Shown: piece after piece, positions 25,101 to 33,413 of the stretch
How positions within the stretch are numbered: position 1 is the first letter of the stretch
Layout: every line of letters starts with the position of its first letter
Assembly: GCA_003151475.1 (NCBI GenBank)
Contig: PLXQ01000027.1
Coordinates: forward strand, 886 to 39,982
Length of the DNA: 39,097 nt
Origin: Acidimicrobiaceae bacterium
Lineage (GTDB): Bacteria > Actinomycetota > Acidimicrobiia > Acidimicrobiales > UBA8190
Direction: 5' to 3'
The notes under the pieces: model-generated
Databases searched by the model: none
What the model saw: only the letters and a program-made list of their open reading frames with translations
What the model was told of the DNA's origin: nothing
Made by a program: the position numbers and the translations under genes

Positions 25101-26155
25101 GATCGTCGCCCGGCGCCGCCGGCGCCGTCGGGGCCGGGGTGCGGCTGGCCCGATCGGGGTCGACGGTCCGGCTCGGCGGGCTCCTCGCTCCCTACGCCAT
25201 CCGTTATGTCGTGGTGGTGGAGTCCCTCGGTCCCACCATCCCCGGCTTCCAGTCACCGCTTCAGTACCGGCCGCCGAATGATCTCGAGCCCGCTCTACTG
25301 TCTCAGCTCGACCTGCGACAGATCATCGGGCAGGGGGGCTTCGAGGTTTTCGTCGACGACGCCGCGCTGCCCGAGCGCGCCGTTCTCGTGCATCAGCAGC
25401 CGCCGTCGGCCAGATCCAGCTCCGGCGCCTCGAACCCGTCCTCCACGACAGCAACGACGACGCCCGGCACGGCCACAACCTCCCCGACGTCTCCCAGCAC
25501 AGCGTCTCCGACGACAACAGCGGCGTCCACGAATACATCGCCGTCGACGAGCACCGCGCCGCCGGTGTCGGAGGTCATCGGATCGGACAGGGTGCTGGCC
25601 GGATGGAAACCGGTCCTCGACGGACCAGCGGGCGCCACGACGGTCACGGGTCATGTGCCGGCCGGCACGGTACTGGCGGCGGTGGCGCCGGCTCGCTCGT
25701 GGGAGTTGGTCGAACCCGGCGGCCGGGTGCAGTCGGCCAGCACCAGCTTCGGTTACGCCGCCACTTTCGACGTGACGCGACCGGGCACCGTGACGGTCCG
25801 GTTCCGGGGGTCAGCGGTCCACGGGCTCGAGGTGGTCATCGAAGTGCTGTTGTGGCTGATCGCCCTCGGTCTGCTGGTGGGTCGAAGACGGTCGCTGTCG
25901 GTCTGGTCGCGACGGATGCGGCGACGATCGGTGCGACGGGCCCGGAGAGCGACGGCGGGCTCGTCGGCCAACGAGCCCGCCAGCGATGCCGATGCGGCCG
26001 ACCCTGGCGGAGCGGACGCCGAGGACGCCGCCGGCGCCGAGGCCGCCGAGAACGGTGACGCGGTGTCGGAGAACGAGGTCGAGGGGGACCGGGTCCCGGT
26101 GGACGTGGGGTCGACCGATGCAACTGCCAAGCCGGGGCCGACGTCCGGTGAGTGA
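22136..26155 (+). CDS. giant GT2 glycosyltransferase fused to a polytopic membrane domain
   Basis: The 1339-residue product begins with a GT-A domain (about 1-230): VVAVIVTCDPGPWFAETL, VLVLDAGSAQDPT, FCHDDVAPAPDAV, VFLAPGGCTLVRADLFAELGGFDPD and VMGEDLDLCWRAQ. A polar linker follows, then about ten hydrophobic segments between residues 460 and 930 (SLRVAAWLVVVLILLFG is the first). An outer domain contains a Ser/Thr/Pro stalk near 1115-1155 (TTATTTPGTATTSPTSPS), and the protein ends with a last membrane helix and an acidic Ala/Asp/Glu tail. Related fusions occur in actinobacteria, next to DUF5719 genes as here; the product is unknown, presumably envelope glycan assembly. ATG 22136 was chosen; GTG 22127 with a weak AAGG is possible. 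Confidence 0.86.
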   Translation: METLAPPVVAVIVTCDPGPWFAETLRAFAAQEYPELSVLVLDAGSAQDPTAVVASELPGAFVRLLGVNRGFGASANEVLTMVEGASHFLFCHDDVAPAPDAVHFLVEESYRSNAGVVAPKLVSWDDPGRLLHVGMAVDKGGAVVDRVEPGEVDHGQHDAVRDVFLAPGGCTLVRADLFAELGGFDPDIFVMGEDLDLCWRAQIAGARVLVAPQARVRHLEVLASGRRQLPDSVLVDIPVQAVPAGVTVADHSALDQSLPPTTASESPVSAAAVAESPGLSTDASPGEGHGGAEADVIVSGAVVAAESEAAAGRHRREVHGRHRTRRPVPAITLQSLQRRHELHAVLKSYGWFHLLRVLPQLMALAIAEYGIARASGHRDRAAAVAHAWRWNLVRRRAIRTERVSVRAHRTLDDAEVRRLQIHGSARLNAYIRRAVNQGLKAAHLGAESDVGVGEAARDSAHRRRLRADALSLRVAAWLVVVLILLFGTRQLLGAGFPYVGQLLPLPSAGSLLHRFFSGWQPSGVGTTDPTSPATGVLGVAGMILFGGVGLLQKIVVLGCIPVGAWGMARLVRPFGSPRARLASVIVYVAVPLPYDALATGRWDALLAYAACPWIVGFLARASGFAPFGPVEAGDIAADGVLVGAMVSDAGGAGAPAAARAAGGAAGNLGYESAVAPGQVPGHSPGHVPGPGSGGGHWRTSPVGQILGLGVVDALLTSATPSGAFLVLVIAVGLALGSVVTAGRRGLRPAGRIVIAGLGATVSAIVLLMPWSVALLAGPDRWQALTGLATSHGSAPGWGAILRMAVGPIGHTPLCWAFLASAALPLVIGSRWRLGWAGRAWVLAIVAWVLAWATGHGWLGALTPSVQVLLAPAAVGIAFAVGLGAAAFESDLPGYNFGWRQVATVFAAVATAIGVIPVLLASANGRWDLPPTGYGEATAWMGTHGGGGNFRVLWLADPRVLPGGGWSLAPGLAYSLSEDGLGNATEMWSGSSPGAAGAVGAGVRLARSGSTVRLGGLLAPYAIRYVVVVESLGPTIPGFQSPLQYRPPNDLEPALLSQLDLRQIIGQGGFEVFVDDAALPERAVLVHQQPPSARSSSGASNPSSTTATTTPGTATTSPTSPSTASPTTTAASTNTSPSTSTAPPVSEVIGSDRVLAGWKPVLDGPAGATTVTGHVPAGTVLAAVAPARSWELVEPGGRVQSASTSFGYAATFDVTRPGTVTVRFRGSAVHGLEVVIEVLLWLIALGLLVGRRRSLSVWSRRMRRRSVRRARRATAGSSANEPASDADAADPGGADAEDAAGAEAAENGDAVSENEVEGDRVPVDVGSTDATAKPGPTSGE

Positions 26156-27626
26156 TGCGGTGCGGCGGGCCGTGCTGGTGGGGCTGGTGGTGGCCGTGAT
26201 CGTCGGCGTCGGTCTGGCCGACGTCGGTCAGGGTGGAGGGAGCAACGGGTCGGCGGGATCGTTGGATGGCGGGGTGGCGTCGGCGTCAGGGGTGGGTCTC
26301 TCGCCGAGCGGGGCCGAATCCTCGGCGTGGTTCTGCGCCGGCGGGACCGGCGCCGGGGGTAACGCCCAGGCCACGCTGGTACTGACCAATCCCACCCCTC
26401 GGGCCGTGACCGGCACCGTGACATCCATGGCGGCGGGGACGACGGTGCCGGCGGGGACGACGGCGCCGGCCAGCGGCGGTCGAATGTCGATGTCGGTGGT
26501 TGTGCCCGGGCGGAGCCAGATCGGGGTGGTGCCGGCCCCCGGGGTGAGCGCGGCGGCGGTGGCGTCGACGATCGTCTTCGACGGCGGCGGGCTGGGGGCC
26601 ACTCAGGTGGTGTCGGGTCCTCTGGGAGTGAGCACGGCGCCGTGCGCGTCGAGAACGGCCAGTCAGTGGTATTTCGCCGACGGCTCGACGGCGGGGAACA
26701 ACAGCTTGAAGCTGTCGCTGTTCAACCCGAGCCGGACGACGGCGGTGGTGAACGTCTCGTTCGTCTCAGCCGGCAACGGCGTGCTGGCCCCGCCCGCCTA
26801 CCAGGGGATCGACGTGCCGGGGGACTCGCTGGTGGTGGAGAACATCGGTGACCACGTCCGGAACGATCCCGACGTGGCCAGCATGGTGGCGTCGTTGTCG
26901 GGGGCGGTGGTGGCGGCCGAACTCGAGTCGTCCGGGCAGGCCGGCAACGGCGGGCCGTCGGTGGTGCTCGGAGCGGTCGCCCCGGCCATGACGTGGAGCT
27001 TCGGGCAGAACACCAACGTGAGCGGGGCCGACACGGAGTTCCACCTCTTCAACCCGGGCAGCAAGACGGCCCGGGTGACACTCCAGATCGGACTGCAAAA
27101 CGGCGCCGCCGAGCCCCTCGTGATCCGGGTGCCGGCGATGTCGCTCGTGAACTTCGACGCCGCCAGCGTGACGCGTATCCCGGGGAACACGGCCTTCTCG
27201 GCCACGTTCGTCTCGGGGGCAGGAGTGGGAATCGTGGTGGACCGCTCGCTGACGTCACCCGGCGGTGCCGGCGCGCCGCAGTGGGGGGAGGTGGCGGGGG
27301 TGCCCGGGGGCAGCGAGCATTGGTTGTTACCGACGGCGTACGGCACGTCGAGAGGGATCTCGTCGCTGAGCGTCGTCGACCTGAACCGGGGTGCGGTCAG
27401 CGTGCAGCTGTCGGCGATCACGAGCGGCGGCCCCGTGCCGGTGGCCGGCTTCGGTCATCGACGGGTGCTGCCCGGTGTGCCGCTCATCGTGAGCCCGACA
27501 GCAGGATCTCCCGTGGGTACGACGCCGTTGGAGCTGGTTTCGAGTGGACCGGTGGCCGTCGAAGTCGATGCCACACCGGTCGGCAATCCCGGAGTGGCGG
27601 TGATCCCCGCCCTGCCGCTGCCCTGA
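26148..27626 (+). CDS. exported DUF5719-like protein
   Basis: This 492-residue protein has an N-terminal signal or anchor (VRRAVLVGLVVAVIVGVGLADV), then a long extracytoplasmic part rich in Gly, Ser, Val and Thr. It holds repeated beta-type modules such as SSAWFCAGGTGAGGNAQATLVLTNP, SQWYFADGSTAGNNSLKLSLFNP and MTWSFGQNTNVSGADTEFHLFNP, three copies of a WxF...NP motif. I assign it to DUF5719 by pattern and by its place after the giant GT2 gene. No catalytic motif is seen; a structural or glycan-binding partner is plausible. GTG 26148 gives an 8-base overlap with the previous gene; ATG 26118 is in frame. Confidence 0.77.
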   Translation: MSDAVRRAVLVGLVVAVIVGVGLADVGQGGGSNGSAGSLDGGVASASGVGLSPSGAESSAWFCAGGTGAGGNAQATLVLTNPTPRAVTGTVTSMAAGTTVPAGTTAPASGGRMSMSVVVPGRSQIGVVPAPGVSAAAVASTIVFDGGGLGATQVVSGPLGVSTAPCASRTASQWYFADGSTAGNNSLKLSLFNPSRTTAVVNVSFVSAGNGVLAPPAYQGIDVPGDSLVVENIGDHVRNDPDVASMVASLSGAVVAAELESSGQAGNGGPSVVLGAVAPAMTWSFGQNTNVSGADTEFHLFNPGSKTARVTLQIGLQNGAAEPLVIRVPAMSLVNFDAASVTRIPGNTAFSATFVSGAGVGIVVDRSLTSPGGAGAPQWGEVAGVPGGSEHWLLPTAYGTSRGISSLSVVDLNRGAVSVQLSAITSGGPVPVAGFGHRRVLPGVPLIVSPTAGSPVGTTPLELVSSGPVAVEVDATPVGNPGVAVIPALPLP

Positions 27627-27627
27627 G

Positions 27628-27656
27628 CGGCGACGGCGACGGCGACGGCGACGGCG
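27628..27656. repeat. 6-bp tandem repeat, CGGCGA, nearly five copies
   Basis: CGGCGA is repeated exactly at 27628-27651 (four copies) with five bases of another. It lies directly after the DUF5719-like stop. The 76-base convergent gap to ftsH also holds a small stem, GGCCG (27684-27688) and CGGCC (27696-27700), around an A-rich loop that could act as a terminator. Confidence 0.85.
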
Positions 27657-27702
27657 GCTGCTGCAGAGGGCAGCCCACCAGTCGGCCGGAAAAAGCGGCC
27701 CG

Positions 27703-29796
27703 TCAGTCGGTCGGCTTTGAGCCCGGGGATCCTGTCGGCCCGGCGTCGGCGGGGACGTAACCGCCGTTGGTATCGGTGGGGGCAGGTTCAGCGGTGGCGG
27801 CCGTATCGGGAGCATCGGCACCGGGGACCGGCTCCGAGGGGGCGAAGTGGGGGACCATGGCGGCGCCGGCCACGTGGACGGGTCCGCCGTAGGCGGTGTC
27901 GACCAGGCGGCCCACCTCTTCGCCGTCGAGGGTCTCGCGCTCGAGAAGTCCCCGGGCGACGGCGTCGAGACCACCACGGTGACGGCCCAAGAGTTCGATG
28001 GCCCGCTCTTCCTGACGGCGCAGGATGGCGGAGACTTCGGAGTCGACCACCCGGGCGGTGTCTTCGGAGTAGTCCCGGGTGTGCATGAGGTCTTCGCCCA
28101 GGAAGACCATGCCCTGGGATCCCCAGGCCATGGGGCCGAGGGCGTCGGACATGCCCCACTCGCGAACCATCTTGCGGGCCAGCTCGGTGTTGCCGACAAG
28201 GTCGTTGGAGGCCCCGGTGGAGAGGTCGCCGTAGACGAGAAGCTCGGCGGCGCGGCCGCCCATGCGGACGGCGAGGGAGTCCTCGATGACCTCGCGGGGG
28301 TAGATGTGGCGCTCCTCGATGGGGAGCTGCTGGGTGACGCCGAGGGCCATGCCGGTGGGGAGGATGGTGACCTTGTGAACGGGGTCGGCGTGCTCGAGGA
28401 CATAGGCGAGGACGGCGTGGCCGCCCTCGTGGAAGGCGACGCGTTCCTTCTCCAGCTCGGAGAGGACGAGGCTCTCGCGGCGCTGGCCCATGAGGACCCG
28501 GTCACGGGCGGCATCGAAGTCGCGCATCTCGACCTGGTGCGAACCACGACGCACTGCGTGGAGGGCGGCTTCGTTGACCAGGTTGGCGAGGTCGGCACCG
28601 GACATGCCGGGGGTGCCGCGAGCGACGAGCTGGAGGTCGACGTCCTGGCCGATGCGCTTATCCTTGCAGTGGACCTTCAGAATGGGTAGGCGCTCTTCGA
28701 GGTCGGGTAGGGGGACGACGATCTGACGGTCGAAGCGGCCCGGCCGGAGAAGGGCAGGGTCCAAGATGTCGGGCCTGTTGGTGGCGGCGATGATGACGAC
28801 ACCTTCGGCCGGGTCGAAGCCGTCCATCTCCGAGAGCATCTGGTTGAGGGTCTGCTCGCGCTCGTCGTGGCCGCCGCCGAGACCGGCACCGCGCTTGCGG
28901 CCGATGGAGTCGATCTCGTCCACGAAGATGATGGCCGGGGCCTGCTTGCGGGCCGTCTGGAAGAGGTCGCGGACACGGCTGGCGCCGACACCGACGAACA
29001 TCTCCATGAAGTCCGATCCGGAGACGGAGAGGAAGGGGACGCCGGCCTCACCGGCGACGGCCCGGGCCAAGAGAGTCTTACCCGTGCCGGGGGGGCCGAC
29101 GAGGAGCATGCCCTTCGGGATCTTGGCCCCGATGTCGCGGAAGCGGTGGGGAGACTTCAAGAAGTCGACGACTTCGGAGATCTCGACCTTGACGCCGGCG
29201 TAACCGGCGACGTCGGCGAAGGTGGTCCGGGGACGTTCGGTCGTATAGAGCCGGGCGCGCGAACGACCGATCGACATGATCCCGGACATCTGGCCTTGGG
29301 CGCGACGCGATATCCAGAAGAAGACACCGACGAAGAGGACGAGGATCAAGATGGTGGGGAGCCATTGACCGAGGAAGGAGACGGTGTCGGGGTTGTAGGA
29401 GAAGTTGGCGGCGCCCACGGACTTGCGCATGAGGGCCACATCGGCGTCGGGGGGTGGGGTGCCGCCGTTGGTGGTGTAGCCGACACCGCCGTACTGGGAC
29501 TTGAAATTGCCCGTGATGACGCCGCTTACGTTGTTGATCTCCACCGACTGGATCTGCTTGGTGCTGACGTCGTGGAGGAAGGTCTTGTAGTTGAGGGTAC
29601 GGACCGCCTTGTGCTGGAGAAGCGGGGGGAGGAAGAGAACGGCGATGACGGCGACGATGAGAAGGGCGAAGACCCAGCGCCAACTCTGATCACCCGATCC
29701 GGCTCCCGGGCCTGATCCTGGGGATCCACCCGAGGCGGGACCGCCGGCGCCACCGGGCGTGGACCGTCCAGAACGTCGATCGGGCGACGGGCTCAT
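27703..29796 (-). CDS. ftsH: ATP-dependent zinc metalloprotease FtsH
   Basis: This 697-residue membrane-bound AAA+ protease degrades misfolded membrane and some soluble proteins. A Gly/Pro/Ser-rich N-tail precedes TM1 (about 40-60); an extracytoplasmic loop leads to TM2 (about 145-163). The AAA domain has Walker A GPPGTGKT (234-241), the pore motif [10 protein letters not shown], Walker B IIFVDEID (290-297) and the SRH region RPGRFDRQI. The zinc motif is HEGGH (456-460) instead of the usual HEAGH, with the downstream STGASNDL ligand region kept. The C-tail is Pro/Ala-rich. ATG 29796 is 6 nt after a TACCAT box, suggesting a leaderless mRNA. Actinobacteria can carry more than one FtsH, so this may be a paralogue. 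Confidence 0.95.
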   Translation of the reverse strand: MSPSPDRRSGRSTPGGAGGPASGGSPGSGPGAGSGDQSWRWVFALLIVAVIAVLFLPPLLQHKAVRTLNYKTFLHDVSTKQIQSVEINNVSGVITGNFKSQYGGVGYTTNGGTPPPDADVALMRKSVGAANFSYNPDTVSFLGQWLPTILILVLFVGVFFWISRRAQGQMSGIMSIGRSRARLYTTERPRTTFADVAGYAGVKVEISEVVDFLKSPHRFRDIGAKIPKGMLLVGPPGTGKTLLARAVAGEAGVPFLSVSGSDFMEMFVGVGASRVRDLFQTARKQAPAIIFVDEIDSIGRKRGAGLGGGHDEREQTLNQMLSEMDGFDPAEGVVIIAATNRPDILDPALLRPGRFDRQIVVPLPDLEERLPILKVHCKDKRIGQDVDLQLVARGTPGMSGADLANLVNEAALHAVRRGSHQVEMRDFDAARDRVLMGQRRESLVLSELEKERVAFHEGGHAVLAYVLEHADPVHKVTILPTGMALGVTQQLPIEERHIYPREVIEDSLAVRMGGRAAELLVYGDLSTGASNDLVGNTELARKMVREWGMSDALGPMAWGSQGMVFLGEDLMHTRDYSEDTARVVDSEVSAILRRQEERAIELLGRHRGGLDAVARGLLERETLDGEEVGRLVDTAYGGPVHVAGAAMVPHFAPSEPVPGADAPDTAATAEPAPTDTNGGYVPADAGPTGSPGSKPTD

Positions 29797-29802
29797 GTCT
29801 CC

Positions 29803-29808
29803 ATGGTA
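29803..29808 (-). promoter_or_regulatory. -10 box of ftsH, leaderless layout
   Basis: Minus-strand TACCAT is followed after 6 bases by the ftsH ATG. The 62 bases to 29858 form the divergent gap with the CPBP gene. The only Shine-Dalgarno-like GGAG is 2 nt from the ATG, too close for a leadered start. Confidence 0.45.
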
Positions 29809-29858
29809 GGCGCCCGGGGCCGGCGGATATGCACGGCCGCGGTGCGTGAGGAGCCGGT

Positions 29859-30833
29859 GTGCTCGCTAACCTTGCGGCGATGGCAAAGGGCGCGGCCGGC
29901 TCGGAAAGCGACCGGCCGGCGTCGGGGCCGAGCCGATCGGTGCTGCCGGTCGAGCCACCTGCCATTCCCCGGCCGGCGGGCTCGGGGGCCCGGTCTCCCC
30001 GGGGATGGGCCGAGAGCACAGAGGCCTTGCTGGTGGTTGGCGATGCCGGCGGCGGCCTGGGTGATGACAGTCCACCTCGGACGCTCGGTGACGCCGGCAA
30101 CTGGCTCTTCATGGGCGCGGTGGGATTTGTCGGCGGGCAGATCCTGAGTGCCGTGATCCTGTTCTTCGTGGCCGCCCTGAACGGCCATCTGTCGCAGCTC
30201 TCGAAGCTGGCCGCACTGACGGTGCCACCGGCCTGGATCGTGATCGGCGGGCTGGTGGGGCTCTGGATCGGCTTCCTCGGCGCCGTCTTGCTGGCCTCGC
30301 GGTTGCGGGGGACGGGCAGCATCGTGCGGGACATGGGTCTGCGGATCATGCGCTGGGACCCACTGATCGGGATCGGGGCGGGCCTGGTCGGGCAGTTCAT
30401 CTTGGTGAACCTTCTCTATCTTCCCTTCGAGCACTTCAATCCGAAGCTCTCCCAGGAGCTGCAGCAACCGGCCAAGCACCTGACGGGGGGCTTTCCCGGC
30501 GTCGACCTGGCCGTGATCGCGGCGCTGACCGTGCTCGTCGTGCCCGTGGTGGAGGAGCTCTTCTTCCGGGGGCTCGTGCTCCGGGGCTTTCTCCGGCTCT
30601 TCCGAGGTGCGGGCCGGATCCTCGGACCGGCGCTGGCGGTGATCACCACCGGGGTCGTCTTCGGCCTGGCCCATGTCGAGCTGCTCGAGCTGCTCGGGCT
30701 GGCCTCCTTCGGGATCGTCCTTTCCGTGATGGCCTACAAATTCAAGCGGCTGGGGCCCTCGATCTTCGCCCACGCCACCTTCAACCTGATCGCCATCCTC
30801 TCCATCGCCTTCCAGAGCGGCACCATCCACTAG
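29859..30833 (+). CDS. CPBP-family intramembrane metalloprotease (CAAX/Rce1-like)
   Basis: This 324-residue membrane protein has a polar N-tail of about 80 residues, then several hydrophobic segments (MGAVGFVGGQILSAVILFFVAAL, WIVIGGLVGLWIGFLGAVLLA and others). The catalytic pattern of CPBP proteases is complete: EELFFRG with Glu232/Glu233 and Arg237, FGLAHVE with His272, and HATFN with His305 and Asn309. It would cut a membrane or prenylated substrate; in bacteria many have protein-maturation or immunity roles. GTG 29859 has GAGGAG (29848-29853) 5 nt upstream, which decides against ATG 29880. It is divergent from ftsH, another membrane protease. Confidence 0.9.
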   Translation: MLANLAAMAKGAAGSESDRPASGPSRSVLPVEPPAIPRPAGSGARSPRGWAESTEALLVVGDAGGGLGDDSPPRTLGDAGNWLFMGAVGFVGGQILSAVILFFVAALNGHLSQLSKLAALTVPPAWIVIGGLVGLWIGFLGAVLLASRLRGTGSIVRDMGLRIMRWDPLIGIGAGLVGQFILVNLLYLPFEHFNPKLSQELQQPAKHLTGGFPGVDLAVIAALTVLVVPVVEELFFRGLVLRGFLRLFRGAGRILGPALAVITTGVVFGLAHVELLELLGLASFGIVLSVMAYKFKRLGPSIFAHATFNLIAILSIAFQSGTIH

Positions 30834-30881
30834 GCCCAGCCGCCGCCACTAGGGGCCCCGAGTCGGGCACGATGTCTGATC

Positions 30882-33335
30882 ATGCGTCGTCCGTCCGCCC
30901 CGTCGATCGTCACCTTCGGGGCCGTGGCGGGGGTGATGGCGGTGGTGCTCTGGCAGCTGCACCCGTCTCTGCTGTTCTCGAACACCACCATCACCGGCGG
31001 CGACACCGGGGCCCATGTCGGCCTGGCCGGCTTCTTGCGATCGAACCTGCTGCCCGGCGGCCACGTGACGGGCTGGGACCCCGGTGCCTACGACGGCTTC
31101 CCCCTGAACACCTTCTACTTCCCCCTGCCCGACTTCCTGGCCGCCGCGGCCAGCTTCATCATCCCCTTCAACATCGCCTTCAAGCTGATGACGATCCTGG
31201 GATCGTTGCTGCTGCCCGTGGCCGCCTGGCTCTTCGGCCGGTTGGCCGGGCTGGAGAGGCCGCGGCCGGCGGTGCTGGCCATCGCCACCCTGCCGTTTCT
31301 CTTCGATCAGTCGTACCAGATCTACGGCGGGAACCTCTTCTCCACCATGGCGGGGGAGTACGCCTTCTCTCTCGGGCTGTCGGCGGCGCTGATCTTCCTG
31401 GGCCTGGCCGTCCGAGGGATGAAGACAGGACGGTTCCGGGCCGTGGCCGCAGTGGTCCTGGCGCTGTGCATCATGTGCCATCTGCTGACGGCCTTCTTTG
31501 CCCTCTTCGGTGCGCTCGTGATCTTCATGCTGTCCGGACCGAGCCGGAAGCGGTTGTGGTGGATGGTCTCGTCCGTCGGCGGCGGCCTGCTGCTCATCTC
31601 GTGGTGGTTGGTGCCCTTCGTCGCCGACCGGGCCTACTCGACCTCCATGGGTTGGCAGAACGTGGTCCCCGACGCGTCGCTCTTCGTCCCCACCGGGAAC
31701 ATCTGGGTGGTCGTCCTGGCCGGGCTCGGCTCCCTGCTGGCCGTAGTGGTGGCCATCACCAGACGGCAGTCGGCCCCGCTGCTGCTCGTGGTCCTCGCCA
31801 CCACCGCCGCCCTGATCGTCCGCTTCGACCCCCAGTGGCAGCTCTACAACGTCCGCTTCTTACCCTTCTGGCTCTTCTGCATCTACCTCCTGGCCGGATA
31901 CTTCGTGGCCGAGGCGGGGGTGGCCGTGGCCCAGGGCATCCGCCGGATCCGCCTGGCGCTGTGGCGCGACGCCGTCAGCTCGGCCCGGGCGGCCGAGGCG
32001 GCGGGCGCTCTGGCGGGCGGCGGGCCTGGCTCGGGCGCGGCCGGTGGCGACGCCGACGTTCCCCATGGAGTGATCCCGCCGGTGCCGGTGCCGGGAGGGG
32101 CACCGGGGGCCTACCGGGTCTCGTGGCCCCGTCCCCGTATGGGTCCTTGGGCCCCGGGCTCGATCAGTGTCCCCATCCTCTCCATGCTGGGCGCGCTCCT
32201 CGTCGTCGTCACCCCGCTCGTGCCGCAGTTGGACACCGACATGGGCAACTGGCTGCACCATCAATTCGCCCCGAGCTCGGTGGCGTCGTGGTCGCAGTGG
32301 AACTACTCGGGCTACCAGGCCAAGTCGAGTTGGAAGGAACTGAACAACGGGATCATCGACACCACCGACCGGGTGGCCCACACCTACGGATGCGGTCGGA
32401 TGATGTGGGAGTACAACGCCAACGAGAACCGCTTCGGTACACCCGAGGCCCTCATGCTGATGCCCTACTGGACGAACAACTGCATCGACTCGATGGAAGG
32501 GGTCCTCTTCGAGTCGGCCTCGACCACGCCGTACCACTTCATCAACCAGGCCGAGCTTTCGACGGCTCCGTCCGAGGCGGTGGTGGCCGCCACCACCCAC
32601 ATCCAGTACGGATCGCTCGACGTCTCCCTCGGCGTCCAGCACCTCCAGCTTCTCGGGGTCAAGTACTTCATGGCCTTCTCGCCCACGGTCGAGGCCGAGG
32701 CGGCCGCCGATCCGGCGCTGACCCTGGTGGCCAGCTCCGGGCCCTGGCCGAGCGACTACCAGGGTCAGACCATCCAGACGACCTGGAAGTTCTACGAGGT
32801 CCACGACGCGCCGCTGGTGGCCCCGCTCACGAAGACGCCCGACGTCCTGACCGGCGTCGCCGCCGGCCAGTCGACCTGGTTGCCCGCCTCCCAGAGCTGG
32901 TACGCCGACCCGGCGCTCTGGAGCCAGCAGCTCGTGGTCGGCGGCGAGCCGTCATGGACGAAGACGAAGAGCACCACGAAGGCGCCGCCGGGCAAGCCGC
33001 TTCCCACCGTCCATATCAGCAGGGTGAAGTCGGGCCTCGACTCGCTCAGCTTCCACGTCGACCGCACCGGCGTCCCCGTCGAGGTCCGGATCTCCTACTT
33101 CCCCAACTGGCAGGTGACAGGGGCCAAGGGTCCCTGGCGGGCGGAGCCCAACCTGATGGTCGTCGACCCGACGTCCAAGAACGTGACCCTGACTTACGGG
33201 GCCACCTCGGCCGACCACCTGGGACTTCTCCTCACCGTTGTCGGCCTGGCCCTTCTTCTCGTCATGCTCCGCCGCCGCTCCTTTGCCGCCGCCTGGTCGC
33301 CGCTGTCCAACCTGGCCCGCCGCCGTCGCCACTGA
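30882..33335 (+). CDS. polytopic membrane protein, PTPS-related (PF10131-like), GT-C type
   Basis: The 817-residue product has about a dozen hydrophobic segments in the first 370 residues and a large outer domain from about 440, ending with one more helix (LGLLLTVVGLALLLVMLRRR). The first outer loop reads TITGGDTGAHVGLAGFL, then GWDPGAYDGFPLNTFYFPLPDFL, the pattern of the so-called 6-pyruvoyl-tetrahydropterin synthase related membrane family. Despite the name it has no pterin-synthase motifs; GGDTGAH resembles the acidic motif of GT-C glycosyltransferases that use polyprenyl-phosphate sugars. The polyprenyl-sugar synthase-like gene at 10645 would supply such a donor. Function is inferred. ATG 30882 was taken; CACGAT lies 8 nt upstream, a weak -10. 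Confidence 0.83.
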   Translation: MRRPSAPSIVTFGAVAGVMAVVLWQLHPSLLFSNTTITGGDTGAHVGLAGFLRSNLLPGGHVTGWDPGAYDGFPLNTFYFPLPDFLAAAASFIIPFNIAFKLMTILGSLLLPVAAWLFGRLAGLERPRPAVLAIATLPFLFDQSYQIYGGNLFSTMAGEYAFSLGLSAALIFLGLAVRGMKTGRFRAVAAVVLALCIMCHLLTAFFALFGALVIFMLSGPSRKRLWWMVSSVGGGLLLISWWLVPFVADRAYSTSMGWQNVVPDASLFVPTGNIWVVVLAGLGSLLAVVVAITRRQSAPLLLVVLATTAALIVRFDPQWQLYNVRFLPFWLFCIYLLAGYFVAEAGVAVAQGIRRIRLALWRDAVSSARAAEAAGALAGGGPGSGAAGGDADVPHGVIPPVPVPGGAPGAYRVSWPRPRMGPWAPGSISVPILSMLGALLVVVTPLVPQLDTDMGNWLHHQFAPSSVASWSQWNYSGYQAKSSWKELNNGIIDTTDRVAHTYGCGRMMWEYNANENRFGTPEALMLMPYWTNNCIDSMEGVLFESASTTPYHFINQAELSTAPSEAVVAATTHIQYGSLDVSLGVQHLQLLGVKYFMAFSPTVEAEAAADPALTLVASSGPWPSDYQGQTIQTTWKFYEVHDAPLVAPLTKTPDVLTGVAAGQSTWLPASQSWYADPALWSQQLVVGGEPSWTKTKSTTKAPPGKPLPTVHISRVKSGLDSLSFHVDRTGVPVEVRISYFPNWQVTGAKGPWRAEPNLMVVDPTSKNVTLTYGATSADHLGLLLTVVGLALLLVMLRRRSFAAAWSPLSNLARRRRH

Positions 33336-33371
33336 CCCCAGACGGCAACGAGGCCCGGGGGAGCCGAAAAC

Positions 33372-33406
33372 CCCCTCGATTACCGGAGGTGGCGAGGGGA
33401 TAGGTT
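33372..33406 (+). promoter_or_regulatory. manB promoter with an inverted repeat in the -35 region
   Basis: TAGGTT (33401-33406) lies 7 nt before the manB ATG, a leaderless layout. Just upstream CCCCTCG (33372-33378) and CGAGGGG (33393-33399) are perfect reverse complements around 14 bases, covering the -35 zone. This may be an operator or a terminator stem for the upstream gene. Confidence 0.45.
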
Positions 33407-33413
33407 CTGGGTC

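Noticed and set aside
26118..26160. Relay frame between the giant GT2 gene and the DUF5719-like gene
   Set aside because: The genes overlap directly; the TGATG frame here ends inside the DUF5719 gene, not at its start.
30872..33403. 843-codon plus-strand frame overlapping the PTPS-related gene
   Set aside because: Composition is Arg/Gly/Pro/His-rich and low in hydrophobic segments; the frame at 30882 shows the family motif and membrane helices.
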